Assembly: GCA_001709035.1 (NCBI GenBank)
Contig: LVKA01000011.1
Span: forward strand, 124,001 to 188,000
Direction of reading: 5' to 3'
Source of the DNA: Candidatus Thiodiazotropha endoloripes
GTDB lineage: Bacteria > Pseudomonadota > Gammaproteobacteria > Chromatiales > Chromatiaceae
DNA length: 64,000 bases
Shown in pieces: positions 45,583 through 54,103 of the stretch. Under the pieces are notes generated by a model. That model ran no database searches, was not told the origin of the DNA, and saw nothing but the letters and a program-made list of their open reading frames with translations. Every line of letters starts with the position of its first letter. The stretch's first letter is position 1. The translations under genes and the position numbers were made by a program.

Positions 45583-45660
45583 TAGGGCCTGTTAACACTA
45601 ATCCAATTGGCCCTGTTGCCCCTGAAAAAGCGCCAATTGGATTAGTGTTAACAGGCCCTA
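45583..45660. repeat. Complete palindromic repeat with TAGGGCCTGTTAACACTAAT arms
   Basis: A 28-base arm at 45583-45610 (TAGGGCCTGTTAACACTAAT then CCAATTGG) is exactly inverted at 45633-45660, round a 22-base loop. It is the full form of a dispersed family with degraded copies at 9251-9264, 21407-21439, 54000-54098, and weaker traces near 40405-40418 and 55662-55679. No coding capacity. Sits between the MscS gene and the AAA+ gene. Confidence 0.75.
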
Positions 45661-45713
45661 GCAGCATAGTAGCCAGATCCGAGTTGTGTAATCTATAGTA
45701 CCTCCTGCTTTGT

Positions 45714-47177
45714 TTAAGCGTTCACTGTTCGAGTTGAGGCCCAGTTACGTAAATAGCTGATCTTCTCCGCCATCAACACAGAGAGTGGTCTGGTCTGCTT
45801 GATCTCATTGAGAATGTGTGCCGTATCCAGGGACTGCTTGGATGCGTGGGAGGAGTAGAGTGCGGAGACGATTGCTTGCTCTATCTCTGCGCCGGAGAAA
45901 CCCTCACTTGCTTCCGTCAATTTGTCTAAATTGAATCGCTGAGGCTCCAGGTCCCGCATGCTGAGGTGGATGTGAAAGATCGCTTCACGTACTTCCTGGT
46001 CTGGAAGATCTACAAAGAAAATCTCATCGAATCTGCCTTTTCGAAGTAGCTCAGGCGGTAGCCTCTCGATGTCATTGGCAGTGGCTACCAGAAAGACGCG
46101 GGAGCTCCGCTCAGCCATCCAGGTCAGTAGGGTGCCGATGATTCGTGTTGAAGGCCCTCCGTCAACATCAGTGGATAGGCCCTTCTCAATTTCATCGATC
46201 CACAGTACGCAGGGCGACATCGATTCCGCTGTCTTGAGCGATTCCCGCAGATTGCGTTCGGTTTCCCCGTAATACTTGTTGTAGAGTGCGGCGAAATCCA
46301 GGCGCAGCAGGGGAAGGTGCCAGCTTCCGGCTACCGATTTTGCGGCTAAGCTCTTACCACCACCCTGGACGCCCAATAGTAGTATTCCTTTGGGAAGATC
46401 GAGGCCGCGTGGTGGTTGTTCAGCGATAAAGATGGAGTGGCGCTGCTCTAGCCAGCGTTTTAAATTTTTCAAACCAGCCACTTGACTGAATTTAGCGCTA
46501 TCGAGTTCAAGAGAGAGCACTCCGGTGTCGTCGAGCAGACGATACTTTGTTCTGGCCAGGTCATCCAGGTCTGTCTCGGTGAGCATGCCGTCATCGTAGA
46601 TAGCGTTACGTATGAGGCGTTTGGCATCCCTCTGGCTGAGGCCGGAGAGATTGCTCAACATCGGTTCTATCACTTCCCGCCGTACTTCCACATTACGATT
46701 GTTATGCCGCCCCCACTCTCTGATCTCTGACTGCAGCAGATGATTCAAGGTGCTTTTGTCCGGTAGTGAAAGCTCGAACCTGGTCGATAGTGAACGCAGT
46801 TCGTCAGGAATCTCGGCATCGTGACTGACCAATACAAGGGTTTGCAGTGGATTACCCAGCGCAATCTCTTTGAGTTGGCGCAGAGTCAGTGGATCGTCAA
46901 GCCAGTGATGGATATCCATCAACATATAGATCGCGGGTGGAGTCCGACCGGCCAGTTCAGCCAGGATTCGTGAAGGCTCTTTGATCGCTAAGTGGCTGGT
47001 TTGATTGGTATGCAGGTTGGTCAAGCCACTGGCCACGGTCCAACGGTGGAGTTGTCTGCCCAAATGGATTGAGAGTCGTTCGAACAGGGTTTCAACCTGC
47101 TTTTCATCATCGCTTTCGATGAAGAGTATGGATGTGCCCGATCTGATGATGAGTTCGAGGTCTTGTAGGTCGCTCAT
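45714..47177 (-). CDS. Ycf46-like AAA+ ATPase
   Basis: 487 residues. The N-terminal half (1-230) is a degenerate AAA-like or adaptor domain that resembles the Ycf46/plant and cyanobacterial family. The C-terminal half has Walker A LLGVQGGGKSLAAK, Walker B CVLWIDEIEKG, sensor 1 FLVATANDI, and arginine finger RKGRFDEIFFVDLP. Function not known for bacterial members; the chloroplast/cyanobacterial homologue affects carbon uptake regulation. In Proteobacteria these are of unknown role. A second glycine in GGGKS in place of GTGKS is a usual feature of this family. Confidence 0.85.
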   Translation of the reverse strand: MSDLQDLELIIRSGTSILFIESDDEKQVETLFERLSIHLGRQLHRWTVASGLTNLHTNQTSHLAIKEPSRILAELAGRTPPAIYMLMDIHHWLDDPLTLRQLKEIALGNPLQTLVLVSHDAEIPDELRSLSTRFELSLPDKSTLNHLLQSEIREWGRHNNRNVEVRREVIEPMLSNLSGLSQRDAKRLIRNAIYDDGMLTETDLDDLARTKYRLLDDTGVLSLELDSAKFSQVAGLKNLKRWLEQRHSIFIAEQPPRGLDLPKGILLLGVQGGGKSLAAKSVAGSWHLPLLRLDFAALYNKYYGETERNLRESLKTAESMSPCVLWIDEIEKGLSTDVDGGPSTRIIGTLLTWMAERSSRVFLVATANDIERLPPELLRKGRFDEIFFVDLPDQEVREAIFHIHLSMRDLEPQRFNLDKLTEASEGFSGAEIEQAIVSALYSSHASKQSLDTAHILNEIKQTRPLSVLMAEKISYLRNWASTRTVNA

Positions 47178-47303
47178 TCCCTTAGCTGTTTATCTCTATT
47201 CAATTGTTAGCCGATAATGAGTGACAATCTATCGGTTAAGCGGCGTCTGTTCAACTCCATGAACTCTCGAACCGGACTGTCCGTGCGTTACAGGCAGAAA
47301 AGA

Positions 47304-47328
47304 GCCCGCATCAGCGGGCATTTTTCTA
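47304..47328 (-). terminator. Hairpin terminator, bidirectional-looking
   Basis: GCCCGC (47304-47309) and GCGGGC (47314-47319) pair over ATCA. On the plus side ATTTTTC follows; on the minus side TCTTTTCTG follows. It lies between the stop of the GGDEF/EAL gene (47387, minus strand) and the start of the AAA+ gene (47177), so it should end the GGDEF/EAL transcript. Confidence 0.65.
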
Positions 47329-47386
47329 TCGGCATTGTGTCGAGCGGCGGGCATCCGGCATTCAATGCCTGGTCCTGGGGGGCGGC

Positions 47387-49864
47387 TTAACGGCCGTAGT
47401 TAGAGAAGTGGTGATGAAAGGTTCTACTGCCTTCCATCAGCATCTGTTCGAATACCTCACCGGGAACCGGTGGGCTGTAGAGATATCCCTGGCCCTCCTG
47501 GCACCCCATCTTTTGCAGCAGTGACTGCTGTGCCATCGTCTCGATGCCCTCGGCGGTTATCCTCAATCCCAGGTTTTTGCCAAGAGAAATAATCGCCTGT
47601 GTAATCGCAACCGCATCGCTGTCATGAGGCATGTCGCGGATGAAGGAGCGGTCGATCTTAAGCTTATCGATCGGTAGCTGCTTCAAATAGGAGAGGGAGG
47701 AGTAGCCGGTGCCGAAATCGTCGATGGCGATCGATACACCGAGCTTCTTGAAAACGTCCAGTACTGGCACGGAGTTCTTCATTTGCCCCATGAAGATGCC
47801 CTCGGTGACCTCAAGTTGCAGCATATCCGGTGGGCAGCCCGACTCGGCTATGATCTGTTCGAATCGCAGGATCAGATCGGTCTGCATGATCTGTCGGACG
47901 GACAGATTGATCGCCATGCGCCCCTGGAAAATACCCTGTTTGTAGAGGTAACGGGTTTGCTGGCAGGCCTCGTTCAAAACCCAGTTGCCAATCTCATGGA
48001 TCAGGCCCGACTCCTCGGCCAGCGGGATGAAGCGGGCCGGAGGAATGATGCCCAAGCGTGGATGGTGCCAGCGTAGCAGCGCTTCGGCGCCGGTCATCTC
48101 ACCATTTTTCAGTGAGATTTGCGGCTGATAGTAGAGCAGCAGCTGATCCTCTTTGAGGGCGCTGCGAAGCTCGGTCTCCAAAAGCAGTCGCTCGAACGCG
48201 CTGCGTGTCAGTTCAGAGGTATAGTATCGGTAATTGTTGCGCCCCTGCTCTTTGGCCTGATACATAGCGGCATCGGCGTTCTTGGTCAGGTCGGCCACAT
48301 CCTTGCCATCTTCAGGAAAGATGCTGATGCCGATGCTGGCAGTGACATGCAGTTCGCGGCTGGCGATCTTGAACGGGGCCTTGAACTTGTCCTGAATCTT
48401 GGCCGCTACCACAGCTGCCTGGCTGGGATCTTCCAGATTCTCCACCAACACGGTAAATTCATCACCACCCAGTCGGGCCGCAGTATCATCATCCCGTAAA
48501 ATGTTCTGTAACCGTTTGGCGACCTCTTTGAGCAACTCGTCACCCATGGCATGGCCGAGGCTGTCATTGATGTTCTTGAATCGATCCAGATCCAGAAACA
48601 GCACCGCGAGTTGTCTCTTCTGGCGTTTGGCCTGTGCCAGGGCGTGCTCCAGTCTGTCCTCGAACAGCAACCGGTTTGGCAGATTGGTGAGTGAGTCGTG
48701 ATGAGCCAGATGTTCGAGCTGACTCTGGGTCTGCTTCAGGCTGGTAATGTCGGAGAAGACCATCACATAGTGGAGCGCCTCTCCCTGCTGGTCACGAACA
48801 CAACTGATGGTCATCCAGACCGGATATATCTCACCGTTCTTGCGCTGGTTCCACAGTTCACCGCGCCAGGAGCCGGTGGATCTCACGTTATCCCAGAGTT
48901 CGCTGAGAAATTCCGGGCTGTGTTTAGTTGAAATCAACGACCTTGGATGGTTGCCGATAATCTCAGCTTGGGTATAGCCGGTGATCTCGGAGAATGCGGG
49001 ATTGGCCGATTCAATGGTCCCGTCGATATCGGTGATCAGGACCGCTTCCATAGTGTGTTCGATGATTTGTGCGGCCTGCTGCAGCTTGGCGTCCGACTCC
49101 TTGCGGTTGGTTATATCGGTAAATACCAGCTGTATGGCTGGTGCTCCTTCATATTCAACCGGACTGATGAACACCTCAGTCTGTATGGTATTCCCATCCG
49201 CACGTTTTAGGGTGGTTTGCCGTGGTTGATCGTCCTGTTCTGCATTGGTTTTGCTGGATCGGAAACTCAGCAAAGTAGAGGGGGATTCGAGGAACAGCTG
49301 ATCTGCCGGTCTATTGATCAGGGGTTGATTCAGTGAGGCTGCCAATGCCTGATTGGCTGCCTCGTTTAGAAAAACGATCCTATCATTCTGCAGTAGTAGT
49401 ATTGGAGTCGGGGAGTGGTCCACCAGTTGACGGTAACGGTTTTCACTGCGACGTAGGGCCTGTTTTGTCTTTTCCGCCTCGCGACGTACCGCAGCCTCTT
49501 TCAGTTCCCGGACAACAGCGGGTACCAGGCGGGCCAGATTGTTGAGGTTGATGTAGTCATTCGCGCCTGCTTTAAGCAGTGAGGCCACCTTCTCCTCGCC
49601 AATACTGTCAGAGACCAGAATAAGCGGGATATCCAGTTGTCGGTCGCTCAGAAGTTTCAATGCATCTTTGGGATTGAAGCCGGGGTTGTCGGTGTTGGAG
49701 AGAATAAGATCCCATTCACCCTCATCCAATGCCTGTGTCAATGCCTCACGGGTTCCGATGCGCCGGGTCAGGACATTGAGATCCTTGCGACGGAGGGCCT
49801 GGCATATAAATCCATATATGCGTTCGGATCCTTCAATGATGAGGATCCGGAGTTGTCCTGGCAT
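47387..49864 (-). CDS. Pseudo-receiver / PAS / GGDEF / EAL protein
   Basis: 825 residues from ATG at 49864 (GGGA site; ATGs at 49930 and a TTG at 49942 are other options). Receiver-like N-terminus (1-120) in which the strand that should hold the phosphoacceptor reads LILSNTDNPGF, so the usual Asp is Asn. Two PAS domains follow (about 140-380). The GGDEF domain has RLGGDEF and I-site RDDD; the EAL domain has EALLRWH, TEGIFM and DDFGTGYSSL. Both c-di-GMP making and breaking motifs are intact. Confidence 0.92.
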   Translation of the reverse strand: MPGQLRILIIEGSERIYGFICQALRRKDLNVLTRRIGTREALTQALDEGEWDLILSNTDNPGFNPKDALKLLSDRQLDIPLILVSDSIGEEKVASLLKAGANDYINLNNLARLVPAVVRELKEAAVRREAEKTKQALRRSENRYRQLVDHSPTPILLLQNDRIVFLNEAANQALAASLNQPLINRPADQLFLESPSTLLSFRSSKTNAEQDDQPRQTTLKRADGNTIQTEVFISPVEYEGAPAIQLVFTDITNRKESDAKLQQAAQIIEHTMEAVLITDIDGTIESANPAFSEITGYTQAEIIGNHPRSLISTKHSPEFLSELWDNVRSTGSWRGELWNQRKNGEIYPVWMTISCVRDQQGEALHYVMVFSDITSLKQTQSQLEHLAHHDSLTNLPNRLLFEDRLEHALAQAKRQKRQLAVLFLDLDRFKNINDSLGHAMGDELLKEVAKRLQNILRDDDTAARLGGDEFTVLVENLEDPSQAAVVAAKIQDKFKAPFKIASRELHVTASIGISIFPEDGKDVADLTKNADAAMYQAKEQGRNNYRYYTSELTRSAFERLLLETELRSALKEDQLLLYYQPQISLKNGEMTGAEALLRWHHPRLGIIPPARFIPLAEESGLIHEIGNWVLNEACQQTRYLYKQGIFQGRMAINLSVRQIMQTDLILRFEQIIAESGCPPDMLQLEVTEGIFMGQMKNSVPVLDVFKKLGVSIAIDDFGTGYSSLSYLKQLPIDKLKIDRSFIRDMPHDSDAVAITQAIISLGKNLGLRITAEGIETMAQQSLLQKMGCQEGQGYLYSPPVPGEVFEQMLMEGSRTFHHHFSNYGR

Positions 49865-51015
49865 TGACGTTCCCTGATACATTGCTTCAAATAAATCTAC
49901 GGCTACTCTATTGTCGGCCTCTACCGGCATGCTGACTTCCAAAGCACGCCTGGAGAGGAGTTGTAACCCCCGATCCCTGGCTAAGCCCTATCCTCGAGTC
50001 TTCTGCTGGGTAACTCGCTGGACAGAGCTTAATACTACCATGTTTAGTTAGTAAGGCATCCATTGCCCTAGGGGTATGCTGTGAGTATAAACGCATTGAT
50101 TCTTCAATGTGGTGAATTCGGGATGAGATTTGGGATATGTTTCGGTGTAAGGTAGGGATTTGCCGACAAATTAACAATTTCAGGACTTTAAGGGAGATCT
50201 GAGCAAGCTCTGAAATGGTTGATTTGTGCTGCCAGGGTTGGTTTTAATCCATTTTTAAGAAACTAAACCTCGACGCCAGCGAGGTGATTTTGTTGCACTG
50301 CGAGCTATCCATGGTGCCTTGTTGCCGCCAGTTTTTTAACGCTTGCTGTCTCTGAGAGACCCATTGACATCATCAATCCTCAAAACTGAAGCCCATGGGG
50401 TGGAACGTGAACCCTATGGCTTGGTGTTTGGGTCCGGTTGATCGTCCGCTTGTTTGCCGCGTGGCTCGCTAGGCGCCTCTACCCACTTATTGTTTCAGGC
50501 AGCAAAGCTGATCACTTTTTTTTCAGGCCCAGTTAGCACTATTCATTTCGCTGTGATTGAGAAGATCAGCTTTCAGTGGATCGCTTGCATGCTCTGCGAT
50601 TGCTACGAGGTGGAGTTCGATGTTTTCAATACCCATCGTGTCGATGACAAGCTGGTTGTGATTAAACAGCTGGTTTTTTCTCGATTGGGCATGACGAATT
50701 GCCTGCCCACAACTCGAGACTGCCGAGCTGATAGAACCTGACCTGGTGTTGCAGGGCGATGTGATAACTGAGTTGTGGGTGGTGAGGATAATCGGCGCCT
50801 ATCACCGCTCTGATTAGAGCTGTCTATTAGTAATCACGGACAAACTTTACGGATTGGATTCGTCTATATGGGGCATGGCAGGACCTTAATAATATTAGCG
50901 AATTCATGATTTAGCAGTTGTTAAATCGAGCTAAATAACTTGATTTTGGCAGGTTGACTAGGCAACCTGCCTTCAGGTCACAAAGATGATCTCAAACTAC
51001 CACCGGAGGATAATT
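49865..51015. other. Large gap without a supportable gene
   Basis: 1151 bases between the divergent GGDEF/EAL and MlaC-like genes. Open frames of 90-95 codons exist (50454-50741 plus, 49908-50177 minus), but with unlike codon use, no ribosome sites and no recognisable domain. It may be decayed DNA. The ribosome site and promoter of the MlaC-like gene are at the right end (AT-rich 50880-50950). Confidence 0.4.
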
Positions 51016-51636
51016 ATGAAGAGAACCCTGATAGGTTTAGCGGCATTCGGCTTGCTGTTATCAAGTGGCATTCAGGCAATGCCAGGATATGGTCATTCAC
51101 CAGCCCACCGAGGCGGTGCTGCGGCCATGCAGCAGGAAGTCGGGCCAGGGATGATATTGCGAGAGGGGGTGACCAAGCTGCTCAAGTTCATGCGTCAATC
51201 AGATCAACCAAACCCCCAGAAAGTTGCGGCATTTTTGGAAACTGAGATTGCCCCCTATTTCGATTTTGACTACATGGCTGATTGGGCGGCTGGTCCTATG
51301 AAGCGTTATATGACGGGGCAGCAGAAAGCTGAGCTTGGTCAGCAGGTCAAAGTGTTGTTGCTGGGCACCCTGGCGAAGCGGTTGGGTGACTACAACAATC
51401 AGGATGTACGCTTTTATCGTCCGAGGTCGTCAGGTCGTAATGAAGTGAAAGTGCGTGTCGGTATCCTGCAGGCAGGTGGATACCCGGCCAACATCGATTT
51501 TCGTTTCTATCGCAGCGATTCTGGCTGGAAGGTCTTCGATGTTGCTGCAAACGGTAACAGTGCATTGGCTTACTATCGACAGCACTTCGCGAGCAAAATG
51601 CGTTCGCAGTCACCCGACAGAGGGTACCGTCGATAA
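51016..51636 (+). CDS. MlaC/Ttg2D-like periplasmic lipid-binding protein
   Basis: 206 residues from ATG at 51016, just after GGAGGATAATT. Sec signal peptide (1-21, cut near IQA). A MlaC fold: MRQSDQPNPQKVAAFLETEIAPYFDFDYMADWAAG, KAELGQQVKVLLLGTLAKRLGDY, VRVGILQAGGYPANIDFRFY, and a FDVAANGNSALAYYRQHF end. MlaC carries phospholipid between the outer-membrane and inner-membrane complexes; no mlaABDEF are nearby so this copy could have a different partner. Extra N-terminal GYGHSPAHRGG linker. Confidence 0.82.
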   Translation: MKRTLIGLAAFGLLLSSGIQAMPGYGHSPAHRGGAAAMQQEVGPGMILREGVTKLLKFMRQSDQPNPQKVAAFLETEIAPYFDFDYMADWAAGPMKRYMTGQQKAELGQQVKVLLLGTLAKRLGDYNNQDVRFYRPRSSGRNEVKVRVGILQAGGYPANIDFRFYRSDSGWKVFDVAANGNSALAYYRQHFASKMRSQSPDRGYRR

Positions 51637-51951
51637 GATCAGGCTTGGTAGTAAGCGGCAGGTGGTTTGTCTGGAATCGTCACCTGCCGCTCATCAACTG
51701 CTCAGTCCGGCTAGGTTTTGGCGGCTGGACACCCTCTCTTTCAGATAACTCTTATCTGCACCAGGGCCTGTTTTACAGAATGGGTGGTGATTTAATCGCT
51801 GGTTGAAATTGCAAAAAGCCACCCTATGTTATGTGTGTGAGCAGACCCTGAAAGTGACTTTCTCAGCCGCCAGGTTGTTAAATCGGGTCGATATCAAAAA
51901 AACAGCTTAACCAAGCCAAACCAATGAGTGTGTAAACGGTCTATCCGATTT
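51637..51951. other. Intergenic gap, nothing coding seen
   Basis: 315 bases. CAGGGCCTG near 51763 recalls the inner end of the TAGGGCCTG repeat but is not followed by the rest. No terminator hairpin with a T run recognised. Confidence 0.3.
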
Positions 51952-52464
51952 ATGAGTGAACAACAGAATTTCGGTCGATGGATGATCATTGCAGCATGGG
52001 TGCTGATGCTGGCGATGCTTACCCTGCTGTTTTCCCAATGGCTGGAACGTCAAAACAACCCCAATCGGCAGCTCAGTGTGACCACCAATCTCCAGGGTGA
52101 GTCTTCCGTGGTGCTGAAACGTAATCGTGCCGGTCACTATGTAGCACCGGGTAAGATCAATGGTGTCGATGTTGTCTATCTGCTGGATACCGGTGCTACC
52201 CTGGTCGCTGTATCCTCATCATTGGCTGAGAAGGCGCGGCTTCAGCCTGGTGCGCCGAGTCAGAGTCGTACGGCCAATGGGGTGGTGAGAAGCTGGTTGA
52301 CTGAGATCGATCGATTACAGCTCGGTCCGATTACAATGCAGAATGTAAAAGCGTCGATACTGCCTAATATGCCAGCCCATGAAGTGTTATTGGGTATGAG
52401 TTTTCTGAAACATCTCAAGCTGCAGCAGCAGGGGGATGAGCTGGAGATTTCATTGCCGGATTAG
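51952..52464 (+). CDS. Membrane-anchored retropepsin-like aspartic protease
   Basis: 170 residues from ATG at 51952 (a GTG 24 bases earlier is less likely). One N-terminal membrane helix (10-32, MIIAAWVLMLAMLTLLF), then a clan AA aspartic protease fold: YLLDTGATLVAVSSSLAEK (DTGA active site), ANGVVRSWLTEIDRLQLGPI and LLGMSFLKHLK. Such bacterial TIGR02281-type proteins lie in the periplasm and act as dimers. Substrate unknown. Confidence 0.85.
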   Translation: MSEQQNFGRWMIIAAWVLMLAMLTLLFSQWLERQNNPNRQLSVTTNLQGESSVVLKRNRAGHYVAPGKINGVDVVYLLDTGATLVAVSSSLAEKARLQPGAPSQSRTANGVVRSWLTEIDRLQLGPITMQNVKASILPNMPAHEVLLGMSFLKHLKLQQQGDELEISLPD

Positions 52465-52526
52465 CCGGGTTCTCAAAGCGGGGCAGTAAAAGAGCCCTGT
52501 TTACAGGCTGTCTAGGGTGGTTTGTT

Positions 52527-52552
52527 GCTGCCGTTACACTTGTAACGGCAGC
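52527..52552. terminator. Strong hairpin between convergent genes
   Basis: GCTGCCGTTACA (52527-52538) and TGTAACGGCAGC (52541-52552) form a perfect 12-bp stem with a 2-base loop, between the retropepsin gene and the convergent HU gene. No T run follows on either side, so termination is less certain than the stem suggests. Confidence 0.5.
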
Positions 52553-52563
52553 AGACTGAATGA

Positions 52564-52968
52564 TCAGATTTTGTCTTTCAGTGCTTTCAGAGCAGTCAGT
52601 TTTACAACGGTCTTTGCTGGTTTGGCTGCGATCTTGATCGCTTCACCGGTTGCTGGGTTGCGTCCCATGCGGGCTTTGGTTCTTGGTTTTACAACGCGAC
52701 GGACCTTGATGCCGCTATCCGGAATCGTGAACTCACCTGATCCTCTTTTCTGTAAATGGCGGGTAACTAGAGTGTTCAGTGAGGAGAATACAGCCGCCAC
52801 ATCTTTGCGGGATAGACCGGTCTCTTCTGCAATGGTGCTTAAGATTTGTGTCTTGGTCTGCTTGGTTGTGATGGCTTTCAGGCGTGGTGCTGCAGCTACT
52901 TTTTTAGCAGTAACTTTCTTTTTTGCAGTTTTTTTAGCGGTCTTTTTTGCGGCTTTCTTTGCAACCAT
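52564..52968 (-). CDS. HU-family DNA-binding protein with histone H1-like lysine-rich arm
   Basis: 134 residues. The first 30 are almost all Lys, Ala and Thr (AAKKTAKKTAKKKVTAKK), like histone H1 tails; the rest is an HU/IHF fold (KTQILSTIAEETGLSRKDVAAVFSSL, FTIPDSGIKVRRVVKPRTKARMGRNPATGE). The DNA-intercalating arm GRNPATGE is present. Probably a nucleoid protein that binds and compacts DNA; the tail would add affinity. It stands alone; an AT-rich promoter region lies upstream. Confidence 0.9.
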   Translation of the reverse strand: MVAKKAAKKTAKKTAKKKVTAKKVAAAPRLKAITTKQTKTQILSTIAEETGLSRKDVAAVFSSLNTLVTRHLQKRGSGEFTIPDSGIKVRRVVKPRTKARMGRNPATGEAIKIAAKPAKTVVKLTALKALKDKI

Positions 52969-53372
52969 AAGGTTTGCTCCTTCTTACAATAGTGGGTAGG
53001 TTGTGTGTTAAAAATAACACAGTTTTTCAATAGGTAAACATAAAACGACCGTTTTTTACTGGCTTTTTTACAAAAAGTCTATTTTTTCTTTCATCTGAAC
53101 GTGGAAAAGGATCAGTGTCAGTTAAAATCCGGATGTTGATACAGTGATGGATTTCTACAGTGTTTTGGATCATTGGTATATGACGTGAGTCATCTATCGA
53201 TTAAAAGTCTTGTTTGTTATTGGATGTATCTATCAGGCAATCTATATTCAGCTTGATCGAGTGGCTTCGTATCATGAGTTACCTAAAATAGCTCCATACA
53301 TTCCGTATTGGGCATGAATTTAGGCATCTATCGGCCAAGATTGGAAACAGTTGAGTGTTTAAGGAGAAAAAT
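52969..53372. other. Divergent regulatory gap
   Basis: 404 bases between the HU gene and the chalcone-isomerase-like gene, both starting outward from it. AT-rich near 52990-53100 with several near-consensus boxes that I cannot rank. AAGGAG stands before the ATG at 53373. No hairpin recognised. Confidence 0.35.
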
Positions 53373-53936
53373 ATGAAGCGGTTATTTCTACTGTGTTGGC
53401 TTTTGTCTCTCATATCAAATGCTGTCGCAAAAGATGTTGCAGGTATCAATCTGGATGAAACGATGCAACGTGCCGAGGACGGCGTGACACTTCAGTTGAA
53501 TGGTGCAGGGGTCAGGGAGAAGTTCTTTTTCGATATCTATGTTGCAGCACTCTATCTGCAACAGAAGAGCAATCAGGAGTCAATGATTCTGAAGAGCGAG
53601 GCTGCTGCGAGGGTGGAGATGAGGGTGCTCTATTCAAAAGTGGATAAGGAGAAGTTCGTTCAGGGTTGGAAGGACGGCTTCAGTGCAAACCTCGATCAAC
53701 AGCAGTTCAGTCAAATTGCTGAACGACTGAGTCGGTTTAACGGGTGGTTTGAAACTCTGACAGAGGGGGAGGTAGTTGAGTTGGACTATTTTCCCAATAA
53801 AGGTACCAGGGTGAAGATCAAGGGTGTCGAAAAGGGCGTCATACCGGGGGTCGATTTCTTTCAAGCGTTGCTGAGCGTCTGGCTGGGAGAGAAGCCTGTC
53901 ACCAAGTCACTCAAGGAGGATCTATTGGGGCTGTGA
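53373..53936 (+). CDS. Chalcone isomerase-like periplasmic protein
   Basis: 187 residues from ATG at 53373 (AAGGAG site). Sec signal peptide (1-20, cut after NAVA). The rest fits the chalcone-isomerase-like family in bacteria: LQLNGAGVREKFFFDIYVAALYL, VLYSKVDKEKFVQGWKDGF, and LDYFPNKGTRVKIKGVEKG with FFQALLSVWLGEKPVTKSLKEDLLG. No chalcone substrate expected in this organism; the fold often binds fatty acids or unknown ligands. Confidence 0.85.
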   Translation: MKRLFLLCWLLSLISNAVAKDVAGINLDETMQRAEDGVTLQLNGAGVREKFFFDIYVAALYLQQKSNQESMILKSEAAARVEMRVLYSKVDKEKFVQGWKDGFSANLDQQQFSQIAERLSRFNGWFETLTEGEVVELDYFPNKGTRVKIKGVEKGVIPGVDFFQALLSVWLGEKPVTKSLKEDLLGL

Positions 53937-53999
53937 TTCGCCACTGCTGTGATTAGCGTATCGAAAGGTGCTTGGGCAGATAGTCAGTTACACCTGTTC

Positions 54000-54098
54000 G
54001 GGCCTGTTAATACTGACCCAATGCATCCTGCTGGCCGCAAAAAAAGACCCAGCCCTTCAGGCGCAACAGAACGTATTGGATTCGTGTTAACAGGCCCT
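54000..54098. repeat. Diverged long copy of the TAGGGCCTGTTAACACTAAT repeat
   Basis: GGGCCTGTTAATACTGACCC at the left (from 54000) and TTGGATTCGTGTTAACAGGC plus CC at the right are mismatched inverted arms. Between them lie about 55 bases. It abuts the stop of the gamma-glutamyltransferase gene (54104, minus strand). Longer loop than the copy at 45583. Confidence 0.6.
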
Positions 54099-54103
54099 GG
54101 TCA

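Noticed and set aside
50454-50741. 95-codon plus-strand frame in the large gap
   Set aside because: No ribosome site, mixed codon use, no domain.
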